Positions 51,741 through 61,550 of a stretch of 64,000 nt of DNA are shown in pieces. The stretch covers positions 2,046,001 to 2,110,000 of the forward strand of contig NZ_CP130610.1 of assembly GCF_030544485.1 (NCBI RefSeq). The letters run 5' to 3'. This stretch comes from Halomonas sp. HAL1 (GTDB taxonomy: Bacteria > Pseudomonadota > Gammaproteobacteria > Pseudomonadales > Halomonadaceae). Positions within the stretch are counted from its first letter, which is position 1. Each line of letters opens with the position of its first letter. Position numbers and translations under genes: made by a program. A model generated the notes under the pieces. It made no database searches. It saw only the letters and a program-made list of their open reading frames with translations, and was not told the DNA's origin.

Positions 51741-52829
51741 ATGACGAATACAAGCCTGATTCAGGCTCGTTCACGCTTCACCGCAAGCAGCATTAGATGG
51801 GGTTTTATGTGGGCCCTTTGGTGCGCCGTGCTCTGGGGTGCCTGGTATATCCCAGGATCCGCTGTCTGGTTTGAAGCGCCTTACGTCAACCTAAACTATG
51901 ACACCAACGCAGAGTTTCTACTGGCGGCAGCGGTGCTTACGACTTTCAATGCGATTGCAGTACTGTTCTTCCTTTTTGTATGGAATGGAGTACTGGGCAA
52001 ATGGGGCGAATACGCACGCACCATTCGACAGATGCGCAACATCTCCAAGTGGTTCTTTATCGGTGCCATTTTTGGTGGTCCGATGGCCATATTCGGATCC
52101 TACCTAGCCATCGGGTACATTGGCGGGGCCTTCGCTGCTATCGCAGCACTAATGTATCCGATTATCGGTGCCACTTTGGCACGCCTCTGGTATCAGGAAA
52201 AAATTACCAAGCGAGCGGCCATTGGTATATTCATTATTCTCACGGGGGGCATAACGGTTTATGCACCAGGCATCATAGGTGAGCTGACAGGCACTGGAGA
52301 GAGCGGCTGGCTCGGCTACGTGGGCGGCGCCATGGCAGCCTTGGGTTGGGGCGTTGAGGGGGCCATTGCTGGACGAGGATTGGATGTTGCCGATCCTGAT
52401 GTGGGCATCACCGTGCGTTTTTCCGCCGAAGTACTTTATTGGGTAGCACTAATTCTGCCAGCTATTTACCTGTTCACCGACCAGCCTGTTATCGAGTTGG
52501 TCGTAGCAACATTTAACTGGGCCGCTATTGGCTGGCTTATGCTGGCTGGGGTCACCTTCGCCTTCTGTTATGTTTCTTGGTACAAGTCATTTCCGCTCAT
52601 TGGCGTGGGCCGAGGACAGGCAATTGCTTCACTTTATGGCCTTTCAGCGGTGATCTTCCTGGCTGTCTTTACTTTGGAGCTTCCAGAGTGGAATTTCCTG
52701 GCTGGGCTGGCGCTGTTTGTGACTGGTGGCTTCGTGATGTATACCGAGAACGACGAGGTTCTTGAAGTCGTGCGAGCGGTCTCGAAAAATACCGATGCCG
52801 AGGGTAACCGCACATCTGCTCACTTATGA
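51741..52829 (+). CDS. DMT/EamA-family permease of the tmm operon
   Basis: 362 residues with about ten membrane helices, including the paired segments ALWCAVLWGAWYIPG and YVGGAMAALGWGVEG characteristic of this family. A ribosome site (AAAGGAA) precedes the ATG. Permeases of this kind lie beside tmm in marine bacteria and may carry trimethylamine, its oxide or a related amine. The substrate is not proven. Confidence 0.85.
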   Translation: MTNTSLIQARSRFTASSIRWGFMWALWCAVLWGAWYIPGSAVWFEAPYVNLNYDTNAEFLLAAAVLTTFNAIAVLFFLFVWNGVLGKWGEYARTIRQMRNISKWFFIGAIFGGPMAIFGSYLAIGYIGGAFAAIAALMYPIIGATLARLWYQEKITKRAAIGIFIILTGGITVYAPGIIGELTGTGESGWLGYVGGAMAALGWGVEGAIAGRGLDVADPDVGITVRFSAEVLYWVALILPAIYLFTDQPVIELVVATFNWAAIGWLMLAGVTFAFCYVSWYKSFPLIGVGRGQAIASLYGLSAVIFLAVFTLELPEWNFLAGLALFVTGGFVMYTENDEVLEVVRAVSKNTDAEGNRTSAHL

Positions 52830-52845
52830 ACTGGAGCACCAGTAC

Positions 52846-53139
52846 GTGAAAAAATTACATATGAAAGGCCGAATACTTCAGCTAATCAACGCCAAGCGCG
52901 ATGAGGGCATCTGGGACTGGGAACTCACTGATACCATAATGGGTGAGTACGGTCTTTCCGGCCCTTATTGGAAAGGCAATACACGGGTGACGCTAACAGA
53001 TCTATTTTCCACTGGCATTATCGAGAGTGTGGAAGAGAAACTAGACGATAAGGGCTATTTTGGTGTCGGCCGAGTACTGTTCAAGTTCCGGCTTAATGCC
53101 TTCGGTAGACAGCGCATGCTGGACACCGAACTGGCATGA
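52846..53139 (+). CDS. 97-residue protein of unknown function in the tmm operon
   Basis: Starts at GTG 17 bases after the permease stop, with GGAG nine bases upstream. The sequence (MKGRILQLINAKRDEGIWDW, MGEYGLSGPYWKGN, FRLNAFGRQRML) looks like a winged-helix-type fold with aromatic patches. A longer frame from 52762 would lie inside the permease gene. No family is recognised; a small regulator of the operon is possible. Confidence 0.6.
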   Translation: MKKLHMKGRILQLINAKRDEGIWDWELTDTIMGEYGLSGPYWKGNTRVTLTDLFSTGIIESVEEKLDDKGYFGVGRVLFKFRLNAFGRQRMLDTELA

Positions 53140-53184
53140 CGATTGGGCTTTACCCAATCATTCAACTAGAGAGGAGTGAATTAT

Positions 53185-53295
53185 ATGTCTGAGTTCTGGG
53201 GTTTTCCGGGTGCCGATATCTTGGCTGTAGCGGTAATCATTATTTTGAGTAGTTTAGCTTTATACCAGGCCCGTACTTTCGTCACGAAGATCTGA
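53185..53295 (+). CDS. 36-residue single-helix membrane peptide
   Basis: MSEFWGFPGADILAVAVIII begins the peptide; one hydrophobic helix fills residues 11-27. It has a strong ribosome site (GAGAGGAG) and lies 45 bases after the previous gene. Length and layout resemble small accessory subunits of membrane transporters. It may bind the DMT permease. Confidence 0.6.
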   Translation: MSEFWGFPGADILAVAVIIILSSLALYQARTFVTKI

Positions 53296-53823
53296 AGCTT
53301 AGCCACAGATACCGATTTTTAACGCACGATGCATAGCGCGCGTCCGTCTTCACAGCGCCCGCTTATCGCCCTGCTCAACCACTGTTGAGCATTATCTTCC
53401 TCGCCTACCGAGCCGCCCTCGATGGACTCGCCATGCCCGGGGCAATCACCGAAAGGGGTAGTTGATGCCCTTTTTAACCTGAGCAATACTCATCACAAAC
53501 AAAGACAAGCATGTCGGCATTATCTATTTAGCAAATGATTAGCTTGAGTTGAGCCATACTTTGTTCTTAACCTGGGGAGGATCATGACCTGAACGTTTCG
53601 ACTGCGTTGGATGGCAGCGCCCTCCTGGACCGCCGATTGACGACCGTGGAATCTGGATTGGGGGACATAAGACCTCCGATGAGTGGTTGGCCACTATGAG
53701 GGAGGCAAGGGGCTTCGCTTGGCATCCTTTGGCTGTACCCTTGAGATACAGCCAAAGTGATCTCCGGTTATGGCCACGCTGACACCAAAACCAATCGGCA
53801 TCATTCGATCCCGGGCGGATGCG
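53296..53823. other. Spacer with an 11-bp inverted repeat
   Basis: About 530 bases without a supportable gene. CTTTGGCTGTA (53727-53737) and its exact complement TACAGCCAAAG (53747-53757) enclose nine bases. No T-run follows on either strand. It lies 70 bases past the amidohydrolase stop and may be its transcript end. Short frames near 53360-53470 look degraded. Confidence 0.5.
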
Positions 53824-54966
53824 TCAGACCTTTATTCCGAACAGCTTTTCTGCATTTCGGAACGCAATTTTTTCCTTGGCTTCACGGGGCAGATCCACTG
53901 CCCGAAACCAGTCGGTTCCTTGTTTCATGTCTGCAAACGGGTAATCCGTTCCAAACATCACTCGATCCACACTGATGTACCTCAGCAAAAGATGAAGCAG
54001 TTCATCCTGGAAGAATGCGCTGGTTGTGTACCAGAAATTGTCACTGAAGTATTGCCCGATAGGCTTGTTCAGCGAGTCTTCAGTCGACTCGCTCATATCT
54101 CCCACGATACGCTCGTAGAAGAACGGAAGGCCCTCTCCCATATGGCCGATAATCATCTGCAGATTGGGGAAGCGGTCGAACACCCCAGTGATGATCAGTC
54201 GAAGACATTGAGTAATGACTTCCTGGTGCCATCCATATCCTGAACCGCTAAAAATGTAGTTCTGGAACAATTGGTCATACCCTGGCCGCATGGTGTTGTA
54301 ATAAATATTGAACACGTCTTCCGGTGGGAAACCTGGATGCAGGTAGATCGGCACATCAAGTGCCTCGGCGCGCGCCAGAAGGGGCTCAAAATCGGGATGA
54401 TCGAGAAATTTGTTGCCAATGAATCCATTGGTCATGGCTCCCACAAAGCCATCATCCCGAACGGCGCGTTCCAGTTCGGCCGCTGATGCTTCCGGGTTCT
54501 GCAGAGGCAAGGTTGCATAGGCCTGGTACCGCCCCGGATAGGTGGCCATCGGGCCATCGGCAATCATCTTGTTGAGACGATAGGCAAAATCGATGCCTTC
54601 CTGACCGGGGACATTCTGCACACCCGGCGTATGTGCGGAGAGAATTTGAACATTGACCCCCGCCTTATCCATTGCGCCGATGCGGCCAGAGCCGAGTTCG
54701 GCAAGACCCGTTTCCCTGAGGTACTCTACGTGTTGATCGTTAATCGCGTTCAGCGCGATCAGTTCTTCGGTGGTATAGGTCTCTTCCGTGGCGATAAATG
54801 GCAGATCCTGGTCTCGCAACGCGATGACCGAAGTCTCTGTCGCGGCAGCACTGGAGATAATGGCAGGCATGGACAATCCGGCACCAACACCAAGTGCAGC
54901 CGCGCCAGTTAGAAAACTACGGCGTCCCATTGTCAGGCTCTCTAGGTTTTTTTCGATCTGTTTCAT
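53824..54966 (-). CDS. Tat-exported amidohydrolase (LigW/gamma-resorcylate decarboxylase-like)
   Basis: 380 residues with a twin-arginine signal (GRRSFLTGAAALGVGAG) and an Amidohydrolase_2 barrel. FIATEETY corresponds to the metal Glu segment IATEEAF of LigW; IYLHPGFPP, MIIGHMGEG and FGTDYPFAD supply the other metal ligands. Relatives decarboxylate or hydrolyse aromatic acids; the substrate is unknown. It begins eight bases after the RND gene, so it shares that operon. ATG at 54930 is an alternative start just before the Tat motif. Confidence 0.82.
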   Translation of the reverse strand: MKQIEKNLESLTMGRRSFLTGAAALGVGAGLSMPAIISSAAATETSVIALRDQDLPFIATEETYTTEELIALNAINDQHVEYLRETGLAELGSGRIGAMDKAGVNVQILSAHTPGVQNVPGQEGIDFAYRLNKMIADGPMATYPGRYQAYATLPLQNPEASAAELERAVRDDGFVGAMTNGFIGNKFLDHPDFEPLLARAEALDVPIYLHPGFPPEDVFNIYYNTMRPGYDQLFQNYIFSGSGYGWHQEVITQCLRLIITGVFDRFPNLQMIIGHMGEGLPFFYERIVGDMSESTEDSLNKPIGQYFSDNFWYTTSAFFQDELLHLLLRYISVDRVMFGTDYPFADMKQGTDWFRAVDLPREAKEKIAFRNAEKLFGIKV

Positions 54967-54974
54967 GACAATTT

Positions 54975-57900
54975 CTACTCCGATGTTTGCGTTGCGTGGT
55001 TTGGGGGCAGCTTGAACCGCCCCAGAATATTGCCGATGTCATCCACGTAGCTGTACACCACCGGGATAACCAGCAGGCTCAGAAGCGTTGAAGTGAGCAG
55101 TCCGCCAATGACCACGAAGGCCATGGGGGCCCGGAAGCTGGGATCGCCAGCCCATCCTAGGGCGATCGGCATCATGCCCGCCCCCATGGCAATGGTGGTC
55201 ATCACGATGGGCCGGACACGTTTTTTGCAGGCATCAAGAATGGCGTCCACGCGTTCCAACCCATGCACGCGACGGGCGATGATGATGTAGTCCACCAGCA
55301 GGATCGAGTTCTTGGTGGCGATGCCCATCAGCATGATCAATCCGATCATGGCGGGCAGCGACACGGGCGTCTGCGTGAGGAACAGCGCCAGGAAAGCCCC
55401 AGGTACGGAGAGCACCAGAGCCACCAGAATAGTGACCGGCTGCATGAAATCCTTGAGCAGCAGCACCAGCACCATATAGATACACAGCACACCGGTCAGC
55501 ATGGCAATCCCGAAGCTTGAGACAAGCTCCGCCATTTCCTCTGCATCGCCTTCTGCTGTCTGAAACACGCCGCGCGGCAACTGACGTAAACTGGGTAGTG
55601 CCTGCACGGCCTGTTCGATTTCCCCCAAAGGCTGCCCTTGTAGGCTCACCTCGAAATTGACGTTGCGCAGACGGTCATGCCGGGTGATTTCCGAAGGACC
55701 GCTGCTCCACTCGAAGGAGGCAACACTCTCGAGTGGCACCCTCCTCCCATTAACACCAGGCACAGGCAGCCGTTTAAGGGTCGCCATATCCTCCCGAGCG
55801 GCATCCGCCAGTCGGACCATCACCGGCACCTGACGCGAGCTGAAATTCAACTTAGGAAGATCCTCGGCGTTATCGCCCACGGTCGCGATGCGCAGCGTAT
55901 CGGCGATGGCCTGAGCCGAGACTCCAAGGTCGGCGGCGCGGGCAAAATCAGGGCGTACAATGAGTTCAGGCCTGACCAGGCTGGCCGTCGAACTCACCGC
56001 GCCGATGCCGGGAATGGCGCGCATCTCCCGCTCGACTTGACGGGCATGCAGTTCAAGCACCCGGCTATCCTCACCGGCAAGCACCAACTCATAGCCATCC
56101 CCCTCATCACCTACGCGAGTTCGCACGCCGGGAAGCGTGGCGAGTGCAATACGTAACTGCTGCTCTATGTCTTGCTGCGTAACGCCCGCGCGGGTTGCGC
56201 GATCCGCCAAACCAACGGTCAGTTCCACCGAGGTCACATCGCTGTCACTGCTGCCGGAGTCCTCACCGACGGCCGCGAAGACGCTGACTACATGCTGTTG
56301 CGTCTCCAGTCGTGAGCGTGCCTGCTCGGCAAGCGCCTCCGCTTCAGACAAGGTGCTACCGGGCGGCAAGGTGAGCGTCGCCTGCGTCTGGGAATTATCA
56401 TCGGGGGGTATGAAGGTCCCCGGCAGGGTCGAGGCCAGCCAGATACCTCCTGCAAAGCAGGCCGCCGCCGCGAGGAGCGTCGTCTTACGGTGGCGCAGGC
56501 ACCCTTTAGCAACGATCAAGTAGTAGTTAATCCACGTTGGATCGCGCGAGGGATGTTGGGGTTTGCGCAGCAGATACGCAGCCAGCATGGGCGTGAGAAG
56601 GCGCGCCACCAGCAGCGAAAACAGCACCGCTACCGAGGCCGTCCAACCGAACTGAACGAAGAATTGCCCGACGGTGCCGCTCATAAAGGCCGTGGGCAGA
56701 AAAACGGCAATCAATGTAAAGGTAGTGGCGACAACGGCCAGGCCAATTTCCGCCGCCGCGTCCATGGCGGCCCGGCGCGGGGGCTTGCCCATTAGCAGGT
56801 GCCGTTCGATATTCTCAATCTCGACAATGGCATCGTCCACCAGCACCCCGATCACCAGCGAGAGCGCCAGCAACGTCACCACATTGAGCGAGAAGCCCAC
56901 CAGGTGCATGAAAGCGAAGGTGGGGATGATCGACAGCGGAAGCGTGACCGCCGCTATCAGTGTGGCTCGCCAATTGCGTAGAAAGCAGAACACCACCAGC
57001 ACCGCCAGCGCCATGCCCTCGAATAGCATGTGCATGGAGCCCTGGTAGTTCTCCAGCACTGGCCCAACAAAATTGAAGGCTTCTTCGACCTCGACATGGG
57101 GATATTGCGCCTGCAAGTCGGCAACAGCAGCCTGCACCCCCTCGGCCACATCCACCTCGCCGTACCCCTCGGCACGGGTCATCTCGACGCCGACGACGGG
57201 CACGCCATTCAAGAGTGCCATTGAGCGCCGCTCGGCCACGGTATCGGTCACCGTCGCCACCTCATCAAGACGAATACGGCGGCCATCGCTGAGTGCCAGC
57301 TCCATCGTCGCAAGCTCAGCTGCGGATTCAGCGTTGGCGATGATGCGCACGGCCTGTTCGGCGCCGCCGACATCCACGCGCCCACCGGGCGCCTCCAACT
57401 GCACCTGGCGCAGCTGGTGTGAGATATCCAACGCTGTCGTGTTCATCGCCAGCAGACGATCCGGATCCAATGCCACGCGTATTTCGCGATCGACCCCGCC
57501 GATACGCCGAACCGAGCCAACGCCTGGCACCGACAAGACGGTCTTGGTCATTTTGTCATCGACGAACCAGGAGAGTGCCTCATCGTCTAGATCGGAGGAG
57601 CTCACCGCGTAGCGTACAATCGGCTCACTGAAAAACTCCCCCTTCCGAATCACTGGATCACGCAGGTCGGCGGGTAGCTCCGAGCGGATGCGAGCAACAG
57701 CGTCGCGCACATCCTCAAGAGCCTCTTGCAAGGACTTTTCCAGTCTGAATTCAATAGCAATGTCGGCATTGCCATCCGTCAGCGTTGTAGAGATGTTTTT
57801 GACGCCGGAGACGGTAGCGATGGCGTCCTCGATCTTGCGGGCGACCTCGTTCTCCATTAAGGCGGGGGCCGCCCCCGGCAACGAGGCGGAGACCTCCACG

Positions 57901-58037
57901 AGGGGCAGTTGCACATCCGGCAAATCCTGAATAAACAAGCCTCGGAAGGAGATGAGCCCCCAGAAGGTCAATAGGATGAAGAGCAGAACAACCGGAATAG
58001 GATTGCGAATCGCCCAGGATGAGGTATTAAGCGTCAT
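54975..58037 (-). CDS. RND-family efflux permease
   Basis: 1020 residues with the HAE1-type layout: first helix, periplasmic loop to 325, six helices, second loop, five helices. The proton-relay pair lies in LVIGVLVDDAIVEIENIERH near 400. Like AcrB/MexF it pumps drugs or aromatics from periplasm to medium and needs an adaptor and an outer-membrane channel. The adaptor gene just upstream is truncated, so the pump may be inactive or borrow another adaptor. Confidence 0.9.
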   Translation of the reverse strand: MTLNTSSWAIRNPIPVVLLFILLTFWGLISFRGLFIQDLPDVQLPLVEVSASLPGAAPALMENEVARKIEDAIATVSGVKNISTTLTDGNADIAIEFRLEKSLQEALEDVRDAVARIRSELPADLRDPVIRKGEFFSEPIVRYAVSSSDLDDEALSWFVDDKMTKTVLSVPGVGSVRRIGGVDREIRVALDPDRLLAMNTTALDISHQLRQVQLEAPGGRVDVGGAEQAVRIIANAESAAELATMELALSDGRRIRLDEVATVTDTVAERRSMALLNGVPVVGVEMTRAEGYGEVDVAEGVQAAVADLQAQYPHVEVEEAFNFVGPVLENYQGSMHMLFEGMALAVLVVFCFLRNWRATLIAAVTLPLSIIPTFAFMHLVGFSLNVVTLLALSLVIGVLVDDAIVEIENIERHLLMGKPPRRAAMDAAAEIGLAVVATTFTLIAVFLPTAFMSGTVGQFFVQFGWTASVAVLFSLLVARLLTPMLAAYLLRKPQHPSRDPTWINYYLIVAKGCLRHRKTTLLAAAACFAGGIWLASTLPGTFIPPDDNSQTQATLTLPPGSTLSEAEALAEQARSRLETQQHVVSVFAAVGEDSGSSDSDVTSVELTVGLADRATRAGVTQQDIEQQLRIALATLPGVRTRVGDEGDGYELVLAGEDSRVLELHARQVEREMRAIPGIGAVSSTASLVRPELIVRPDFARAADLGVSAQAIADTLRIATVGDNAEDLPKLNFSSRQVPVMVRLADAAREDMATLKRLPVPGVNGRRVPLESVASFEWSSGPSEITRHDRLRNVNFEVSLQGQPLGEIEQAVQALPSLRQLPRGVFQTAEGDAEEMAELVSSFGIAMLTGVLCIYMVLVLLLKDFMQPVTILVALVLSVPGAFLALFLTQTPVSLPAMIGLIMLMGIATKNSILLVDYIIIARRVHGLERVDAILDACKKRVRPIVMTTIAMGAGMMPIALGWAGDPSFRAPMAFVVIGGLLTSTLLSLLVIPVVYSYVDDIGNILGRFKLPPNHATQTSE

Positions 58038-58291
58038 ACCCCCTCCTCGGCGTCGGTATCGTTCGTTTGGGGTGAATGAAACGGCTCTCCCTCCATCACC
58101 CGCACCTGGTCACCGTTGCCGAGAAAAGCACCGCCCGAGGCGACCACTCGGGCATCGGGTTCAATCCCGGCGCGAATTTCGATTCGATCTTCCGTGTGCT
58201 GGCCCAGGGCCACTTTCTGCTCCGTTATTTGGCCTTCATCGCTGACGCGATGGACGTAGCCAAAACCGTCGCGTAGTTGCACTGCGGCGCG
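58034..58291 (-). pseudogene. C-terminal fragment of RND membrane-fusion protein
   Basis: About 85 residues (RAAVQLRDGFGYVHRVSDEG ... VASGGAFLGNGDQVRVMEG) match the final beta-domain of RND adaptors. The N-terminal hairpin and lipoyl parts are missing. Its stop overlaps the RND start (ATGA), so this was the first gene of the operon. It is cut at about 58291, where a plus-strand response-regulator fragment begins. Confidence 0.8.
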
Positions 58292-58733
58292 CGATGCGCT
58301 ACATGACAGGCTAGAAGGCCTCGAAGCCGGTGCCGACGACTACCTGCCCAAGCCGTTTGCCATGGATGAGATGGTGGCACGTGTCCGTGCCTTGCTACGC
58401 CGCCCTGCGGAATTCCATTCAATCGACCCCATTCATGGCGACCTGAGACTGCATACGGAAAGCGGCGTTCTGTTCAGCGGGAACGAGAGCATTACCCTTG
58501 CCCCGGCGGAGCTGCACATTATGCAGTTGCTGTTATACAAGCACGATGAGGTCGTACGCCGCAGCGCGCTGGAAGCGGCGGCCTGGGGCCTTAGCGAAGC
58601 GGTAACACCGAACGCACTGGATGTCGCCTTGCACCGTTTACGCCGCAAGCTGCTGGCCATCGGCTCACGCCAGCGGATAGCCAACGTCAGAGGGATGGGG
58701 TATGCGCTTCGTCAAGCGGATAACACTAAATAG
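58284..58733 (+). pseudogene. Truncated OmpR-type response regulator
   Basis: From ARDALHDRLEGLEAGADDYL the frame shows the last third of a receiver domain (with the conserved KPF Lys), then a full winged-helix output domain (VTPNALDVALHRLRRKL, NVRGMGYALR). The phosphorylated Asp and the first 75 residues are absent. The ATG at 58362 could give a DNA-binding remnant. It overlaps the sensor kinase start. Confidence 0.85.
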
Positions 58734-60129
58734 CCTAAGGCTGAAAGTGCTGTTGGCCTATGTGGCGGGCATGGTGCTGAGTATCACACTGCTGGTAATT
58801 GCCGCAGCAGTGGTGCTTCAGAGCGATCTACTGGCTCGTATGGATCTGGCCGACGCGGCCGAGGGGCTAGTAGACAATATCGAGTTCGACAATCGCGGCC
58901 GGCCCGTCGGCTTCGACTCGAGTCTGGAGGACCGTGCCTGGCTGTACGAGGGTCCGCAGCGCGAAGCGGCTTACCGGATTCTGGATGAAGCCGGAAACGT
59001 GGCCGTCTTTTCGAGTTCTGGTGAGGAGTTCTGGCCGGCCGACGGCGGTCTTGTTCCGCTGGCACGCGGCAACTTCACCTTCGAGCATGAGGGAAAGACC
59101 TTCTATGGCGCCACGCAACCCCTCAATCATGAGGGGCGAAGGTGGTATCTGCAATTCGCAGTCAGTGCGAGGTTCCTGGATGTCGTCTATACCGTGTCAT
59201 TTCCGCAGGTGGTCGCTGCCGTGGCGGTGTTCGGACTCGTGCTGTTCGTCGCCTTCGGGCTATGCGCCTATATTACCCTGCGCTACACCCTCAAGCCGTT
59301 GCGAGACGTATCGGAGTCCGCCGCGGCCATCTCGCCGCGCTCTATAGACGCTCGGCTCGATACGGACTCAGTGCCTGTGGAAATTGCCCCGCTGGTAGAT
59401 AGTTTCAATCACGCCCTGGAACGTCTCGCGCAGGGTTATCGCCTGCAGCAGGAGTTTCTCGGCCACGCGGCCCACGAGTTAAAAACGCCACTGGCGCTGA
59501 TCCGCGGGCAGGTTGAGTTGCTTGAGGAGGGGCGAAATGACCGCAAGGAGCTATTGAGCGATGTCGAGTATATGACGCGGCAGGTGCAACAACTGCTACT
59601 TCTGGCCGAAGCGAGCGAGGCGCATAACTACCAGTTTAGCGTTGTACGAATGCACGACATTGCCCACGAAGCTTCCACCTACTTGCAACGCATGGCGGAG
59701 TCCGCCGACGTGCATTTAACGGTACTCGCCACCGACGATAAGGTGACATGGGAGGCTGATCGCGGGGCATGCTTCACTCTGCTCAAGAACTTGCTAGAGA
59801 ACGCCATCCAGCATGCCCCCGCGCAGACCGTCGTCAGCATGGAGATCCAAAGCAATACCATAACCGTGCGTGACCGCGGGCCTGGCGTCGATGCAACACA
59901 ACTCCCGCTATTGTTCGCACGATTCTGGCGAGGTGCCCATCGGCGCGACCATGGCGCCGGTTTAGGATTGGCCATCTGCCAGGAGATTGCTATGGCACAC
60001 GCCTGGACGCTGACCGCCCACAACGCCCACCCTGGATTGATCATGACGCTATGTAGCGAAAACGATGCCAGTGAAAACGATTCCTGGGAAAATTCTACTA
60101 GCGAACGAGTGCACCACCGTCAAGATTAA
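58702..60129 (+). CDS. Sensor histidine kinase
   Basis: 475 residues. Two membrane helices (13-40 and 165-190) flank a periplasmic sensor, then HAMP (LKPLRDVSESAAAI), the H-box GHAAHELKTPLALIRGQ near 253, N-box LLENAIQHAP and GAGLGLAI. Paired with the truncated regulator, it originally would have sensed an efflux substrate. Without a receiver domain its signalling is probably broken. Confidence 0.88.
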   Translation: MRFVKRITLNSLRLKVLLAYVAGMVLSITLLVIAAAVVLQSDLLARMDLADAAEGLVDNIEFDNRGRPVGFDSSLEDRAWLYEGPQREAAYRILDEAGNVAVFSSSGEEFWPADGGLVPLARGNFTFEHEGKTFYGATQPLNHEGRRWYLQFAVSARFLDVVYTVSFPQVVAAVAVFGLVLFVAFGLCAYITLRYTLKPLRDVSESAAAISPRSIDARLDTDSVPVEIAPLVDSFNHALERLAQGYRLQQEFLGHAAHELKTPLALIRGQVELLEEGRNDRKELLSDVEYMTRQVQQLLLLAEASEAHNYQFSVVRMHDIAHEASTYLQRMAESADVHLTVLATDDKVTWEADRGACFTLLKNLLENAIQHAPAQTVVSMEIQSNTITVRDRGPGVDATQLPLLFARFWRGAHRRDHGAGLGLAICQEIAMAHAWTLTAHNAHPGLIMTLCSENDASENDSWENSTSERVHHRQD

Positions 60130-60386
60130 TGCCCACTCAAGGTCATTTGAAAGGCAGTGGCATGGGTGATCCCCGCCTCGGAGCTCGTCATGCCACCCCA
60201 GCAATGGCCAACCAGGACAAAGTCTCCAAGCTGGTTATCAATGGCGTGAGTAATCAAGAGACCGCCCGCACACTGGGTATCAGTCTCAGTACCGCCGGCC
60301 CCAATGTCGAGAACATTTCCCGAAAACTCAACTGTTCCACTCATGCTGCGGCCACACTCAAGGCGCTCACGGCAGGCCTGCTTTAA
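60129..60386 (+). pseudogene. LuxR-type HTH domain fragment
   Basis: The end of the frame, KLVINGVSNQETARTLGISL and ISRKLNCSTHAAATLKAL, is a LuxR/NarL output domain. The preceding residues (1-30) are unrelated, and no receiver or sensor domain is found. It is probably a 3' scrap of a regulator. Confidence 0.6.
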
Positions 60387-60573
60387 GTGGGATGCTTGCG
60401 CACTCTTCGTTAGAGACCGTTTTGATGCAAACGTACTTTCAGTAAGAAACGAGAAAGTAAAGTAGGCCGATATTGTCAGCTAGCGATAATTGCTAACCCA
60501 ACAGAGAATCACGCACGATTGACCGATCAATAATTCTTGCAAGCGAACCCATGAGCTGAGGAAGGAGGTTGTA

Positions 60574-60999
60574 ATGCAAATTTTAAGACGCAAACCCTTA
60601 AATCCGTCCAACCTGCCCGATACCTTGATCGGAGGTCATAGCCAAGCCGTATTAGTTCAGGGAGGCTCTCGTGTATTGATGTCTGGTCAGGTTGGGGTGG
60701 ATAAGACAGGAGAGCTGGCGGGCCCAGAACTTCCCGAGCAGACAGAGGCGGCACTGGATAATATCGAACGGTTGCTATCGAGCCTCAGTGGCGATCTCTT
60801 ACGGGTCGTGATGCTGAGAATCTACTTAGCCGAAGCCGCTCGCTACGACCAGCATGTGGTAATAGAAGCGTTGAAGCATCGCTTCCCCATCTCACCGCCA
60901 GCTGCTACTTGGTTGATTGTGTACGGCCTTGCCGAACCGGAATGGCTGATCGCTATCGAGGCTGAGGCAGTACTGCCGAGTTTTGCATTAAACAGCTAA
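60574..60999 (+). CDS. RidA/YjgF-family protein
   Basis: 141 residues with AAGGAGG before the ATG. SRVLMSGQVGVDKTGEL, PEQTEAALDNIERLL and VVMLRIYLAEAARYDQH follow the RidA pattern. RidA proteins hydrolyse reactive enamines/imines. The catalytic Arg common in RidA (IxRP/VE region) is not obvious, so it may be a different subgroup. Confidence 0.8.
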   Translation: MQILRRKPLNPSNLPDTLIGGHSQAVLVQGGSRVLMSGQVGVDKTGELAGPELPEQTEAALDNIERLLSSLSGDLLRVVMLRIYLAEAARYDQHVVIEALKHRFPISPPAATWLIVYGLAEPEWLIAIEAEAVLPSFALNS

Positions 61000-61127
61000 A
61001 TGACCGTAACACACAAAATAATAACGCTGCTCGTTAAACACCGCACAGCCCGGTTGCACGATCATTCTAAATAAGGGGAGCACATTGTAGCTCTCTGTTA
61101 GAGGCAAGCACCTACAGAGAGGGTTTC

Positions 61128-61550
61128 ATGATTAGCCGCCTGAACGTTCTACTCTTCGCACTTTTAATTGCTGGCTTCCTGCGCCGTGCCACCGGATTCG
61201 CCGGGGTTTCAACCCTCAGAAAACCTGCCTCGCTATGATCAGGAGAGTTTCGATCAATATGCGCGCGAAACACGTGCATGGATTGCCGATAACCGCGCCT
61301 TTATCAGTGAAGGCCGCGACCTTGAAAAAGAGCCCAATACTCCGTTTGAGCTCCGTCCTGATAGGCCGGCGAAACGCGGTATCCTGTTAGTGCATGGACT
61401 GGGCGCAAGCCCGTGGTATTTCATTGTTATTGCTACCGATATGGCGAATGATGGCTGGCTGGTTCGCTCCATCCTGCTGCCTGGCCACGGCACTCGCCCC
61501 GCGGATCTGATGCTGCCAGATAATGATGATTGCGACGTCACTCCCAGATT
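61128..61550 (+). pseudogene. Lipoprotein alpha/beta hydrolase, frameshifted and cut by an IS
   Basis: ATG 61128 begins a signal peptide (MISRLNVLLFALLIAG). At about 61165 the frame must shift for the lipobox LLASC and the mature part (PRYDQESFDQYARETRAW) to follow. The hydrolase strand RGILLVHGLGASPWYF and LLPGHGTRPADLM are present, but the nucleophile and later parts are lost where the IS3-type element begins. Two independent lesions make this a pseudogene. Confidence 0.75.
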
